Below are positions 1-9,492 of a stretch of 64,000 bases of DNA, in pieces. The position numbers and the translations under genes were made by a program. Below the pieces are notes generated by a model. It searched no databases, was not told where the DNA came from, and saw only the letters and a list, made by a program, of their open reading frames with translations. Positions within the stretch are counted from its first letter, which is position 1, and each line of letters opens with the position of its first letter. The DNA lies in NCBI RefSeq assembly GCF_001278115.1, contig NZ_LIYD01000005.1, positions 996,397 through 1,060,396 of the forward strand, in the 5' to 3' direction. This DNA comes from Flavobacterium akiainvivens. Lineage in GTDB: Bacteria > Bacteroidota > Bacteroidia > Flavobacteriales > Flavobacteriaceae.

Positions 1-673
1 TAACCACAATGCTTGACAGTTTGCCGCTTGCCTTACTCTTTTTAAGAGATTCCACAAGCCTGTCAAGGCCCATATCTTCTTCAGGAATAAGAATTTCTTC
101 GGCACCGCCTGCAATACCTGCATTAAGTGCAATGTGGCCGGCATCGCGGCCCATAACCTCTACAAAAAATAACCTGTTGTGCGAGCTGGCAGTATCACGT
201 ATTTTGTCAATCGCCTCAACAACGGTATTAAGTGCAGTATCATAGCCCAGGGTAAAGCTGGTGCCATAAATATCGTTATCAATTGTACCCGGAATGCCTA
301 TTACAGGGAAACCATATTCTTCATTAAATATAAGCCCGCCGGTAAAGCTACCGTTACCCCCTATTACAACAAAGGCGTCAATACCCTGTGCCTTAAGGTT
401 GTTGTAGGCTTTTTTACGGCCTTCGGGTGTCATGAATTCTTTAGAACGGGCAGATTTAAGTATAGTACCACCCTTGTTTATAATGTTGTTTACATCGCGC
501 GGGCCCATTTCTCTAAAATCACCCTCTATCATTCCCTGATAGCCCCTGTAAACTCCTATGCATTCAATATTATGGAAAGCGCATGTGCGGACAACTGCCC
601 TGATAGCGGCATTCATTCCGGGCGAGTCGCCACCGGAAGTGAGCACCGCGATTTTTTTAATTTCAAGTGACAT
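1..673 (-). CDS. pfkA: 6-phosphofructokinase, C-terminal part outside window
   Basis: This is the N-terminal 224 codons of an ATP-dependent 6-phosphofructokinase, which phosphorylates fructose 6-phosphate in glycolysis in the cytoplasm. Read on the minus strand, the protein starts MSLEIKKIAVLTSGGDSPGM. It shows the nucleotide-binding TSGGDSPGMNAA segment, the GGNGS loop and the catalytic PGTIDNDI segment, and it keeps the FFVEVMGRDAGHIAL stretch. The ATG at 671-673 is the natural start. The gene runs off the left edge, so the end is not a real terminus. It lies downstream of tamB on the same strand, 208 bp away, and probably has its own promoter. Identification is from family motifs and is secure. 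Confidence 0.95.
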   Translation of the reverse strand, partial: MSLEIKKIAVLTSGGDSPGMNAAIRAVVRTCAFHNIECIGVYRGYQGMIEGDFREMGPRDVNNIINKGGTILKSARSKEFMTPEGRKKAYNNLKAQGIDAFVVIGGNGSFTGGLIFNEEYGFPVIGIPGTIDNDIYGTSFTLGYDTALNTVVEAIDKIRDTASSHNRLFFVEVMGRDAGHIALNAGIAGGAEEILIPEEDMGLDRLVESLKKSKASGKLSSIVV

Positions 674-881
674 TTTTTATTATTTGTTCGTAAAAGTATG
701 AATTTTATACGATAAATGGAATATCAATACCACATTATTAGAAAATTAGCAACTTTTCAAACGTTTTCGTTAATAAGTTTTACCTAAAAGGTTGTTAAAA
801 AATATCCAAAACCTTTTCTATCAATAAAAAATAGCCGCTTTTTTTTGAGATAATAAAATTATTAGATTAATAATGTAGAAA

Positions 882-3800
882 TTAATCAGTTTCGGGTATG
901 CGCTGTTGCGGAGGGGTTTGTTCCTGCTTCTTTTTGCGTGTTTCGTCAAACTGCATGTAGTCCGGCATCAGCTCGCTGTCAGGCGTATCATACGGATTGC
1001 TCTTATTGGGGTCGTTGTCTATTTTAACCTTTTTAAATATCTTATTGATAAGCTCGCGCATGGTGTCAAAGTCTACCTCATAACTAAGCCCTACCCCCTG
1101 CGTATAGCCAATGCCTTCGCCAAGGAAGTTAATATCGTTCTCGCGGTTAAACACGCGTGCCTTAAGGCTGCCGTCTTCGTTTATGCGCAGCTGCACCTCT
1201 ACGTTGCCCACAATGGCACTTTCATTTACCCCGCCTACCGGCACACCCAGCACGCCGTTTATGGTTATACGATCGTTAATTTGAGACGACAGCGTTAACC
1301 CCACCTGGCTACTCATTTCAGCATAAGGGTTGCGCCCGCCCTGCTGGTAGGTAAGGTTTACATTAAGGTTGCTGTTACCATCGGCAAAAAGGTCGCTAAG
1401 CAGGCTGCCCGCCCTCTCAAACAAACTGCCGTATACTGCCGAGTTTGCATTTGTAGGGCTTATAAACCCTCCTGACGAAAGCAGCGCCAGTGCCTGAGAC
1501 TTACGCATATCTACATCGTTAAGCCTGTAATCAAGGTCTGATTTAAGCACAGAGCTTACGCCGGGGAAATTAATATTAAAATCGAGGTCAGGCAGCATAA
1601 GGTTACCGGTAAGGTTAATAACCACCTCTGTATTTATATTACGGTTAAAGGTAGGCGTTTCGAGAAGTATAGATGGGTTTGCCATTGTTTTATAAACGGC
1701 CTCTATATTAAGGCGCGCACGCTTAGGGTCGCCCTCCCACAATATGCTTCCGCCGGGTAGTGCTGTAAGTTTTTTATCTATAAACCCGCCATACCTAAAG
1801 AAATACTCGCCCTGTGTTATAGAATAATCTCCCCACATATTAAACTTGCCCAGGGTATTAATTTCCATAAGCAGGTTACCGTTACCCCTGGCGCGCAGCA
1901 TATGGCCGGTATTGCGGTCTATAATAACCTCCAGGTTAGCATCGGGGTTTACAATAAGGTCAAAATTAAGCTCCAGGCCGCTGTATGTTTTGGTTGGGCT
2001 TACTATACCCTTTAGTATGCGTTCTTTCTCCTCGGGGCTTAAAAAGTGTATGTATGGGGCGCTGGTATTGCTCACGGCGCCGGTACTGTTAATAGGTATT
2101 TTAATATCGGTACCTTTTTCAGATGTTGCCTGCACATCTATAACCAGGCTGGTTGTAGGGCCGTGCAGCGATGCATTTCCCTTTATAAATGCCGTACCAA
2201 AATACAGTGCCTCTTCGCTATCCTGGGTATCGAGTACCAGCATCCTGTCTGACGATATGTTGAGGCCAAGTTCCCACTTTTTAAACAGGTCGTGCTTAAG
2301 CGTACCGGTAAGGCGCCCGGTGGTTTTGTACTTGGTATCGGTAAGGCCTATGTGGCCAAAGATTATTTCTTTCTCGGTAATGTTTACCGTGGCATTTTCG
2401 TCAAAATTATAATCGGTATTCAGGTAGCCCACTTTAAGCCCACCCCCGCGGATGTATAATATGCCATCAATTTCCGGGTGCGATGCCGTGCCCACAATAG
2501 CTGCACGCCCGGTAGCCCTACCCCTTATTTCAGGGAAAATAGTTTTAAGGAAGGTAGTAAGCGGACTTATATCAAATTCTGAAAACTGCGCATCGAGCGA
2601 CAGCTGGGTTTGCTTGTTAGCTATTTCTATTGAACCATGTGTAGAAAAAGTTTCACGCCCGTCATGCTCTATACTGCTGTTTACATTAAACCTGCGTAAT
2701 GATTTATCTCCCGCCACAAGCAGGCGCATATCGCCCAGGGTGTACTTATTAAGCCTTAGTGTATCTATAGTTAATGATGCCGAGGGCTCATACACTTCCT
2801 TATTTTGCTTAAAGCTTACGTTGCCGTTTAGCCTGCCGCCAAAGTTTATACTGTCCAGCGATGGCGTTACCTTGTGCAGGTCTACATCTTTAAAAGACAG
2901 GTTAAGGTCTTTAACATCCTTACCTTTAATAATACCGCTTAGGTCTACATGCTGGTCGTTATGGCTCAGGGTAAGGTCTTCTATATTAAAATCGGTAAGC
3001 TTTTTATTAAAGACGATTTTATTGTCTGTGGCATTATCTTCGTTTATATACCACAGGTATTCTTTAAAGTTAACCTCAGATTTTTTAAAGCCCACTACCG
3101 AATTACCCTTCGGGTCTATGGTATGGTAAAGGTCGAGGTTGTAAAAGTCTTTCTGGGTATTGCCACCCTTGAACTCGCTGCGCAGGTACATGGTGTCGTT
3201 TTGCGTAACATTAAGGATGCTGAAATCAGAAACCTTGTAGTTTTTCATGCGCACGCTGTCTATGCTTATATAAGCGTTGTAAAGCGGGTTGCGGTTGTTT
3301 ACATCCACCTTAATATTACTAATCCGGTTTGCGCCATAATCAATGGTAGGCGAATTAAAATTCATCCTGAACTCGCCCTTATCGGCATTTACTATGCCCC
3401 TCAGGCGGGTGTTTGGCCCAAGCTTAACATCGGGCAGGAAAATTTCTATAAGCTTGTTGTATACGGTAAAATCAAAGTCGAGGTACTGCCCCTTTTTAAG
3501 CTTGTGCGGCGAATAGTTAGCATACAGGCTGCCTGCAGCGTTCTCCATTATTTTAGGAAGCTGGTTAACATCAAACACGCCATGCACGCGACCCTCTACA
3601 ATATCGTTAGACGAAAGGGTAAGCGTACGCACATTGTTTTCATCAAAAGACGATACCAGCGAAAAGTCTTCATAATAATAACTGTCACGGCTGTTTTGAT
3701 ACGACAGCTGCGATATTTGCAGGCTGCCCGCCATATCGTTAAGGTTAGTGCCGCTGGCCTCAAAAATAAGGTCGCCTTTAAAAATGCTCAGGGTATCCTG

Positions 3801-5405
3801 CTTCATGATTTTCAACAGAGCAAGGTCGGCATAGTCTATCTGCGCGTGGAAGTCATACTGCTTGGTGCGCTGGCTCATGTCTACAAGGCCGTCAAACGTC
3901 ATGAGCAGGTTAGGGTCGTTACTGTTAAAGCGTCCTTTGAAATACGGCCATTTAAGACGGCCGTCTATCTCTATGTTTTTGTAGTAATACCCGTTAAACG
4001 CCAGGCTGGTTACCTTGCCCTCTACAATAGTGTTAAGCGACTGCTGCGTAAACCCGCGCCCGTCTACATCTATATGCATGGTGGCGGTACCCAGGGTTTT
4101 CATATCGGCAAGGGCACCCAGGTTAAACTCCTGCAGGTCTATAGTACCGGTATAAACAGCCTCTGTAGGTTTAGTATAGTTTTTAACGGCCAGCACAGCA
4201 TCGGCCTCGCCAAGCTCTGACATGACATAAAGCTGCGTGTCGAGGTCTTTTTTAGTAAGGGTAACGTGGCCTACAAGGTCTACACGGCCAAATTTTTCCA
4301 GCACCTGCGGAAGGCTCTTGCCCAGTATGCGCGGCATAATGGCACGCAGGTTGGCATATTCTGACGATATCCTGTCGAAATCGCCGTTCATATAAAAACC
4401 GCCGCCCTCTTTGTTAAACAACTGGCGGAAGTTTACCGTACCCATAATTTCGCTACCGCTGTCATCTACCAGGTTAAGGTCGTGCAGGATAAAGTTATTC
4501 ATGGGGCCTTTGAGATGGGAAGACAGGAAATATTTCTGGTCTTTGCCAAACTCAGGGTAAAACATATTAAGCTCGTTGCTGGATATGGAAGCCTTTGTAA
4601 CCGGGAAATCGAACTGTACTTTGTTAACAAAATCCTTCATATCGCCCACCTTAAAGTTAAGCGCCACAGCACCTTCCAACTCAGATTCTGATGTTTTTAG
4701 CTTTAGCGTTTCAAGCTTTATGGTGGTTTTTGTTAGTGTAAAATTAGCGGTAAGGTCTTCTATAAAAAGCCCACGGTGATCTAACAGAGACAGCCGTTTT
4801 ATGCCCGCCGTAATATCGCTGCCTTTAATGTAAAAGTCCTGTAGCTGGCCGTTAAGCTTTTTAAAATCAAGCACACGGGGCGTAACGGCATTTTCATTCG
4901 TAAGGCGGTAGCGGCCGTTGCTAACAAACAATTTACCTGCCTTAAGGCGAAACTTTCCGGTGCCGGGCTTGCCGTCGTCAAACTTCTGGATAACAAGGTC
5001 AAGGTTAGAGCTTTTCTCTCCCTTGTAGGTCTTCATGTGGAAGTTAAGCTTTTCTGCACTAATGGTGCCAAACTGCAGGTTGCTGTTGGCAATGTTCTTA
5101 AAGCTAAGTATGTTGGTTTGCAGCCTCTCGGCAGAAACAAGGGTATCGTTATGGTGGTCCATTACCAGCACGCCCTTTAGCTTTACGCTGCCAAAGATGG
5201 TAATGGCTACTTTATCTATGCTTATGTGGGTATCAAACTTGGCGTTAAGCTCTTTAGTGGCATAGCGCGCAATGCGGGTTTGCACAAACGGAAGCGACAG
5301 GGTAATAGCCAGCAGTATTATAAATACTACCAGGCACAACAGGGTGCGGAGCAGTATTTTTTTAAATTTTTTGAAACCGCTATTTGTCTTAACTTTGTCT
5401 TCCAA
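882..5405 (-). CDS. tamB: TamB-like translocation/assembly module protein
   Basis: A 1507-residue envelope protein of the TamB/AsmA-like (DUF490) family. Such proteins are bridge-like beta-groove proteins anchored in the inner membrane, implicated in outer-membrane protein assembly and lipid transport. Residues about 18-42 form one hydrophobic anchor after a Lys-rich N terminus. The long middle is repetitive beta-strand sequence, and the last ~350 residues have the DUF490-type C-terminal pattern (NLLMEINTLGKFNMWGDY, GGSILWEGDP, NLNVNLTYQQGG). The C-terminal tail is polar and rich in Pro, Gln and Lys. The length is normal for Bacteroidota TamB. It is divergent from tsaD, and a TAnnTTTG box (TACTTTTG on the minus strand, 5429-5436) sits just upstream of the start. 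Confidence 0.9.
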   Translation of the reverse strand: MEDKVKTNSGFKKFKKILLRTLLCLVVFIILLAITLSLPFVQTRIARYATKELNAKFDTHISIDKVAITIFGSVKLKGVLVMDHHNDTLVSAERLQTNILSFKNIANSNLQFGTISAEKLNFHMKTYKGEKSSNLDLVIQKFDDGKPGTGKFRLKAGKLFVSNGRYRLTNENAVTPRVLDFKKLNGQLQDFYIKGSDITAGIKRLSLLDHRGLFIEDLTANFTLTKTTIKLETLKLKTSESELEGAVALNFKVGDMKDFVNKVQFDFPVTKASISSNELNMFYPEFGKDQKYFLSSHLKGPMNNFILHDLNLVDDSGSEIMGTVNFRQLFNKEGGGFYMNGDFDRISSEYANLRAIMPRILGKSLPQVLEKFGRVDLVGHVTLTKKDLDTQLYVMSELGEADAVLAVKNYTKPTEAVYTGTIDLQEFNLGALADMKTLGTATMHIDVDGRGFTQQSLNTIVEGKVTSLAFNGYYYKNIEIDGRLKWPYFKGRFNSNDPNLLMTFDGLVDMSQRTKQYDFHAQIDYADLALLKIMKQDTLSIFKGDLIFEASGTNLNDMAGSLQISQLSYQNSRDSYYYEDFSLVSSFDENNVRTLTLSSNDIVEGRVHGVFDVNQLPKIMENAAGSLYANYSPHKLKKGQYLDFDFTVYNKLIEIFLPDVKLGPNTRLRGIVNADKGEFRMNFNSPTIDYGANRISNIKVDVNNRNPLYNAYISIDSVRMKNYKVSDFSILNVTQNDTMYLRSEFKGGNTQKDFYNLDLYHTIDPKGNSVVGFKKSEVNFKEYLWYINEDNATDNKIVFNKKLTDFNIEDLTLSHNDQHVDLSGIIKGKDVKDLNLSFKDVDLHKVTPSLDSINFGGRLNGNVSFKQNKEVYEPSASLTIDTLRLNKYTLGDMRLLVAGDKSLRRFNVNSSIEHDGRETFSTHGSIEIANKQTQLSLDAQFSEFDISPLTTFLKTIFPEIRGRATGRAAIVGTASHPEIDGILYIRGGGLKVGYLNTDYNFDENATVNITEKEIIFGHIGLTDTKYKTTGRLTGTLKHDLFKKWELGLNISSDRMLVLDTQDSEEALYFGTAFIKGNASLHGPTTSLVIDVQATSEKGTDIKIPINSTGAVSNTSAPYIHFLSPEEKERILKGIVSPTKTYSGLELNFDLIVNPDANLEVIIDRNTGHMLRARGNGNLLMEINTLGKFNMWGDYSITQGEYFFRYGGFIDKKLTALPGGSILWEGDPKRARLNIEAVYKTMANPSILLETPTFNRNINTEVVINLTGNLMLPDLDFNINFPGVSSVLKSDLDYRLNDVDMRKSQALALLSSGGFISPTNANSAVYGSLFERAGSLLSDLFADGNSNLNVNLTYQQGGRNPYAEMSSQVGLTLSSQINDRITINGVLGVPVGGVNESAIVGNVEVQLRINEDGSLKARVFNRENDINFLGEGIGYTQGVGLSYEVDFDTMRELINKIFKKVKIDNDPNKSNPYDTPDSELMPDYMQFDETRKKKQEQTPPQQRIPETD

Positions 5406-5428
5406 AATGTATGTGGCGCGTTTAGTGG

Positions 5429-5436
5429 CAAAAGTA
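5429..5436 (-). promoter_or_regulatory. Putative -7 box of the tamB promoter
   Basis: The minus strand reads TACTTTTG, a perfect match to the Bacteroidetes -7 consensus TAnnTTTG, 24 bp before the tamB start. No clear TTG -33 box was seen at the usual spacing, so the call rests on one element. Confidence 0.4.
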
Positions 5437-5492
5437 GGAATTTTTGCCTTGTATTAATCGGGGTTTAACCCTTTTTTATAAACTCAAAATCC

Positions 5493-6527
5493 ATGCCTGA
5501 AATTGTGGGAGATACCCCCGTTTATATATTAGCAATAGAGAGCTCGTGCGATGATACTGCCGCAGCCATACTACATAACAGCCAGGTGCTGAGCAATGTA
5601 GTGGCAAGGCAAAGCGTGCACGAGCAATATGGCGGCGTGGTGCCCGAGCTTGCCAGCCGTGCCCACCAGCAAAATATAGTGCCCGTGGTAGATGTGGCGC
5701 TACAAAAAGCAGGTGTGGAAAAGCAACAACTTAGTGCGGTAGCATTCACACAAGGCCCCGGTTTAATGGGCAGCCTTTTGGTGGGCAGCTCGTTTGCAAA
5801 ATCGGCGGCAATGGCGCTTGGGGTGCCCCTTATTGCGGTAAACCACATGCAGGCGCATATACTGGCCCATTTTATAGATGAAGATGGTTTTGATAAGCCC
5901 ACATTCCCGTTCCTGGCTATGACCATAAGCGGCGGGCATACGCAAATTGTGCGCGTAGACAGTTATTTTAGTATGGAAGTAATAGGCGAAACCACCGATG
6001 ATGCCGTGGGCGAAGCGTTTGACAAAAGCGCCAAGATACTGGGGCTTCCCTACCCCGGCGGGCCGCTGGTAGACAAATATGCGCAACTGGGTAACCCAAA
6101 AGCCTATGCCTTTACCAAGCCGCAGGTACCGGGGCTTAACTTTAGCTTTAGCGGGCTTAAAACGCAGATTTTGTACTTTGTGCAGAGGCAGCTGGCAACC
6201 GACCCGGATTTCATACAAAACAACATGAACGATATTTGCGCCAGTATTCAGTATACCATTATTAACATATTGATGGACAAGCTGAAGATGGCCGTAAAGG
6301 AAACCGGTATTACCCAGGTAGCCATAGGCGGCGGTGTGAGCGCCAACAGCGGCATACGCAACACGCTGAAGGAAGCCGAGAAGAAATACGGCTGGAAAAC
6401 GTACATACCTAAATTTGAATATACCACCGATAATGCCGCCATGATAGGCATTGTGGGTTACCATAAATTTCTTGAGGGGCAGTTTAACGACAGCTCTGTA
6501 ACCAGTAAAGCCCGTATTGAACTGTAA
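5493..6527 (+). CDS. tsaD: tRNA N6-threonylcarbamoyladenosine synthase subunit TsaD
   Basis: This is the conserved ASKHA-fold enzyme that transfers the threonylcarbamoyl group to A37 of ANN-decoding tRNAs, working with TsaB and TsaE. It has ILAIESSCDDTA near the start, the metal-binding HMQAHILAH motif (about residues 118-126), TISGGHTQI, DDAVGEAFDKSAK and the C-terminal GGGVSANSG and TTDNAAMIG motifs. At 344 residues it is full length. The stop codon overlaps the rsmE start by one base (TAATG), so the two genes are translationally coupled. Nothing is missing. Confidence 0.97.
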   Translation: MPEIVGDTPVYILAIESSCDDTAAAILHNSQVLSNVVARQSVHEQYGGVVPELASRAHQQNIVPVVDVALQKAGVEKQQLSAVAFTQGPGLMGSLLVGSSFAKSAAMALGVPLIAVNHMQAHILAHFIDEDGFDKPTFPFLAMTISGGHTQIVRVDSYFSMEVIGETTDDAVGEAFDKSAKILGLPYPGGPLVDKYAQLGNPKAYAFTKPQVPGLNFSFSGLKTQILYFVQRQLATDPDFIQNNMNDICASIQYTIINILMDKLKMAVKETGITQVAIGGGVSANSGIRNTLKEAEKKYGWKTYIPKFEYTTDNAAMIGIVGYHKFLEGQFNDSSVTSKARIEL

Positions 6528-7231
6528 TGCAGCTTTTTTATAACCCCGACATACAGCCCAACGATGCTTCTTTTATTTTTGATAAGGAAGAGAGCCGCCA
6601 CATAGTTAAAGTATTGCGCAAGAAAGAGGGCGATATTATTCACATTACCAACGGAAAAGGCTACCTGATTACTTCTCAAGTTGTATTTGCAAACGAGAAG
6701 AAGTGCGAGGTGAAGATTACAGGCCCTGAACTTCATGAGCCCATGCCCTATCGCCTGCATTTGGCTGTAGCCCCGACAAAGATGAACGACCGCTATGAGT
6801 GGTTTTTGGAAAAAGCGGTGGAAATAGGTATTACCGAAATTACCCCCCTGATTTGCGAACACAGCGAACGCACGGTGTTTAAAGCCGACCGATTTGAGAA
6901 AATCCTGCAAAGCGCCATGAAGCAAAGCCTGCAATACTACATGCCTGTGCTGCACGAGCCTGTTCCTTTCAGCTCTTTTGTGAAAGCACAGCGCGACGGG
7001 TTAACCTTTATAGCCCACTGCGAGGAAACGGACAAGAAGCTCCTAAAAACCGAAATAAAGCCCGCTGAGGCCATAACTATTTTGATTGGCCCTGAGGGTG
7101 ATTTCAGCACCAAAGAGATTGCACAGGCGCTGGGATTAGGTTATGTACCGGTTTCATTAGGCAACACAAGGCTACGCACTGAAACGGCAGCGGTTGTGGC
7201 AGCGCATAGTGTGGCGTTTGTGAACGAGTAA
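6527..7231 (+). CDS. rsmE: 16S rRNA (uracil1498-N3)-methyltransferase
   Basis: A SPOUT-class methyltransferase that makes m3U1498 in 16S rRNA using S-adenosylmethionine. The 234-residue length fits the family. It has the N-terminal PUA-like part with SRHIVKVLRKKEGD (about residues 22-35), the central KMNDRYEWFLEKAVEIGI and ERTVFKADRFEKI segments, and the C-terminal knot motifs LIGPEGDFS and SLGNTRLRTETA that bind the cofactor. The start codon overlaps the tsaD stop, so it is the second gene of that operon. Confidence 0.95.
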   Translation: MQLFYNPDIQPNDASFIFDKEESRHIVKVLRKKEGDIIHITNGKGYLITSQVVFANEKKCEVKITGPELHEPMPYRLHLAVAPTKMNDRYEWFLEKAVEIGITEITPLICEHSERTVFKADRFEKILQSAMKQSLQYYMPVLHEPVPFSSFVKAQRDGLTFIAHCEETDKKLLKTEIKPAEAITILIGPEGDFSTKEIAQALGLGYVPVSLGNTRLRTETAAVVAAHSVAFVNE

Positions 7232-7265
7232 GCTGTCAGCTTTCAGCGATTAGCTTTCAGAAAAA

Positions 7266-7311
7266 ATGGAACGCGGATGACACGGATTGGGCGGATTTAC
7301 ACGGATTTTTT
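7266..7311 (+). repeat. Dispersed GC-rich repeat, copy 1 of an inverted pair
   Basis: A segment built on ACGCGGATGACACGGATTGG followed by GCGGATTTACACGGA. It returns as the reverse complement at 8056-8103, with only a few changes. The two copies face each other across the hypothetical gene at 7514. From general knowledge, sequences like this recur between genes in Bacteroidota. No function can be assigned here. Confidence 0.7.
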
Positions 7312-7334
7312 CAGGTTGCATTCTTCACGTCCTG

Positions 7335-7420
7335 TCATTACGAGGAGGCACGACGAAGTAATCTTTTAAGGGCATGAGTGAGGATTCCCCTCCTTCGGAG
7401 GGCCGAGGTGGTTTAAAATA
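7335..7420 (+). repeat. Two further dispersed-repeat-like segments
   Basis: 7335-7366 reads TCATTACGAGGAGGCACGAC followed by GAAGTAATC, a form familiar from interspersed repeats in Bacteroidota and other bacteria. 7380-7420 holds TCCCCTCCTTCGGAGGG with a small GGAGG-type palindrome, also of a commonly repeated type. Neither codes for protein. Together with the copy at 7266 they fill most of the 282-bp gap between rsmE and the next gene. Confidence 0.5.
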
Positions 7421-7513
7421 GACTGATGACATTTTGAAAATAAACATACCACTCCCAACCTTTGCTATAAATAATATATCTTAAATTTATATATTCAATT
7501 TAAAGCTCAAATT

Positions 7514-7987
7514 ATGAATCTCCTCAAATTCAACTTTATAGCAATACTGTTCATTGCATTTGTAGCCAAGATAATTGCACAGGAAAATCAAGCACAGGTT
7601 AACATCATCCTGATTATAGATAATGAACTCGTAACTTCCGGTGTTAGGCTTAGTTTTGTGTCTGAAAATAACAAAATTCTTTTGGAACAAAAATATACCG
7701 CGGGTACTGCACTTGAAATTGATTTGAATTGGTTTGAAGATAAAGTATATCTTGCTTTTGACTATATTGGCAAGGCAGATGAAGAGTATAAAAAATATCA
7801 TTATCGAATTAACACATTAAAGGGTTATATCTCTAAAACTGAATTCTTAATCTTAAGAATTTTCAATCTTGACAAACCGCTTTTTAAGGAAGCATATTGC
7901 AAAGCAAAAGATGAGTATGTTTTTGAAATTGAAAACCAGTCGTACATCATGCAAGAGCCACAATGCAAAGAGTTTGTGAAGTTTTGA
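7514..7987 (+). CDS. Hypothetical secreted protein
   Basis: 157 residues with no family I recognise. The start MNLLKFNFIAILFIAFVA followed by KIIAQ looks like a cleavable signal peptide ending near Ala-Gln, so export to the periplasm or surface is likely. The mature part is a mix of probable beta strands and charged turns, with two cysteines near the C terminus (YCKAKDEY, EPQCKEF) that could form a disulphide. The gene is more AT-rich than rsmE and rhlE on either side, and it stands alone between two inverted dispersed repeats, which hints at late arrival. Function unknown. Confidence 0.65.
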   Translation: MNLLKFNFIAILFIAFVAKIIAQENQAQVNIILIIDNELVTSGVRLSFVSENNKILLEQKYTAGTALEIDLNWFEDKVYLAFDYIGKADEEYKKYHYRINTLKGYISKTEFLILRIFNLDKPLFKEAYCKAKDEYVFEIENQSYIMQEPQCKEFVKF

Positions 7988-8032
7988 AACTGTACTGACA
8001 GGAGTATCTTACCCCCCCCCATTATTACGTAA

Positions 8033-8103
8033 GACAGGCGCAGCGTGTCTCTACAGGAAAAATCCGTGGAAATCCGCCCAATCCGCGTCATCCGCGTTCC
8101 ATT
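8033..8103 (+). repeat. Dispersed repeat copy 2 (inverted) plus short palindrome
   Basis: 8056-8103 is the reverse complement of the 7266-7311 repeat. Just before it, 8033-8051 (AGACAGGCGCAGCGTGTCT) is a near-palindrome of a kind also seen in dispersed repeats, and before that is a run of ten Cs at about 8013-8022. No gene fits in this 190-bp gap. Confidence 0.65.
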
Positions 8104-8127
8104 CTCCCTCCATCTCATTAAAAACGC

Positions 8128-8135
8128 TATCTTTG
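8128..8135 (+). promoter_or_regulatory. Putative -7 box of the rhlE promoter
   Basis: TATCTTTG matches the Bacteroidetes -7 consensus TAnnTTTG and lies 43 bp before the rhlE start codon. The -33 TTG element is not obvious. Confidence 0.45.
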
Positions 8136-8178
8136 CCGCATTATAAATACTAATGCTGACTTTCAGCACATTGATTAC

Positions 8179-9486
8179 ATGAAGTTTGAAGACCTTAATT
8201 TATTAAAGAATATACAACAGGCCCTTACCGAAGAAGGTTATGAGGCGCCTACCCCCATACAACAGCAGGCTATACCCATTATTTTAGAGGGCAAAGACCT
8301 TGTGGGCTGCGCACAGACGGGCACGGGTAAAACGGCTGCCTTTGCCATCCCTATCCTTAACGCCCAGCATCGCATTGTGGGTTCTATAAAGAAAGTAAAG
8401 TACATCCGCGCACTGGTTATTACCCCTACGCGTGAGCTTGCCCTGCAAATTGGCGAAAGCTTTGATACCTACGGCAAGTATACCAACATCCGCCAGCTGA
8501 CCATTTTTGGTGGCGTAAACCAAACCAGCCAGGTAGACCAGCTTAAAAAGGGCGTTGACATACTTATCGCCACTCCCGGCCGTTTGTTAGACCTGCACAA
8601 ACAGGGTTTCATTAACCTGGACCACCTGCACACCCTTGTGCTTGACGAAGCCGACCAGATGCTGGATATGGGCTTTATTAACGATGTAAAGAAAATTGTA
8701 AAGCTTACGCCCGAGAACAGGCAAACGCTGCTGTTTAGCGCTACCATGCCGCTGCCCATCCGCGAGCTGGCCGATACGTTCCTGAGGAAACCGGAGTATG
8801 TTTCGGTTGCGCCGATATCATCTACTGCCGAGAAGGTAAAGCAGCAATTGTACCTTGTTGACAAGGGCGACAAACGCAAGCTGCTGTACCACCTTATCCG
8901 CAACGAGAACCTGAGCAATGTACTGGTGTTTACCCGCACCAAGCACGGAGCCGACAACGTGGTAAAAGCCCTGAAGAAAAACGGCGTTGAGGCCGGCGCC
9001 ATACACGGCGATAAGTCGCAAAACGCCCGCCAGCGCGTATTGGACCAGTTTAAGGCTAAGGAAATTCCCGTTTTGGTGGCGACTGACATTGCGGCACGTG
9101 GCATTGATATTGAAAGCCTGCCGTATGTTATAAACTTTGACTTGCCTAACATTCCTGAAACCTACGTGCACCGCATAGGCCGTACGGGCCGGGCGGGCAA
9201 CAGCGGACTTGCCATATCGTTTTGCGGCAAGGATGAGCTGCCGTACCTGAAGGATATCGAAAAGCTGATCAGGATGCAGATAAAGGTTATTGACGGGCAT
9301 CCCTACCCTTATAATGACGAACCCAAGCCGGAAGGCCAGAAGCCCGACCTGCGCAACAAGAACAAGGCAGCCGGTGCTAATGCCCGCAACGGAAAATCGA
9401 AACCGGCAGGTAATGGTAATGGCGGCGGAGGCAACAATTCACGCAAGAGTGAAGCCTCGAAGAAGAACAAAAGGCGCTGGTACTAA
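8179..9486 (+). CDS. rhlE: DEAD-box ATP-dependent RNA helicase, RhlE type
   Basis: A 435-residue RNA helicase acting on rRNA or mRNA structure in the cytoplasm. In order it shows the Q motif (PTPIQQQAIP), motif I AQTGTGKT, Ia PTREL, GG, Ib TPGR, II DEAD, III SAT, IV VLVFTRTKHGA, V ATDIAARGIDI and VI HRIGRTGRAG. The last ~60 residues form a basic Lys/Asn/Gly-rich tail, typical of RhlE, that probably adds RNA affinity. It is followed 6 bp later by a small lipoprotein gene on the same strand. Confidence 0.93.
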   Translation: MKFEDLNLLKNIQQALTEEGYEAPTPIQQQAIPIILEGKDLVGCAQTGTGKTAAFAIPILNAQHRIVGSIKKVKYIRALVITPTRELALQIGESFDTYGKYTNIRQLTIFGGVNQTSQVDQLKKGVDILIATPGRLLDLHKQGFINLDHLHTLVLDEADQMLDMGFINDVKKIVKLTPENRQTLLFSATMPLPIRELADTFLRKPEYVSVAPISSTAEKVKQQLYLVDKGDKRKLLYHLIRNENLSNVLVFTRTKHGADNVVKALKKNGVEAGAIHGDKSQNARQRVLDQFKAKEIPVLVATDIAARGIDIESLPYVINFDLPNIPETYVHRIGRTGRAGNSGLAISFCGKDELPYLKDIEKLIRMQIKVIDGHPYPYNDEPKPEGQKPDLRNKNKAAGANARNGKSKPAGNGNGGGGNNSRKSEASKKNKRRWY

Positions 9487-9492
9487 CTGTAA

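Noticed and set aside
2949..4220. Long plus-strand ORF of 423 codons opposite tamB
   Set aside because: It is antisense to a well-supported tamB, and its Val/Lys/His/Ile-rich sequence is what the complement of this coding sequence gives.
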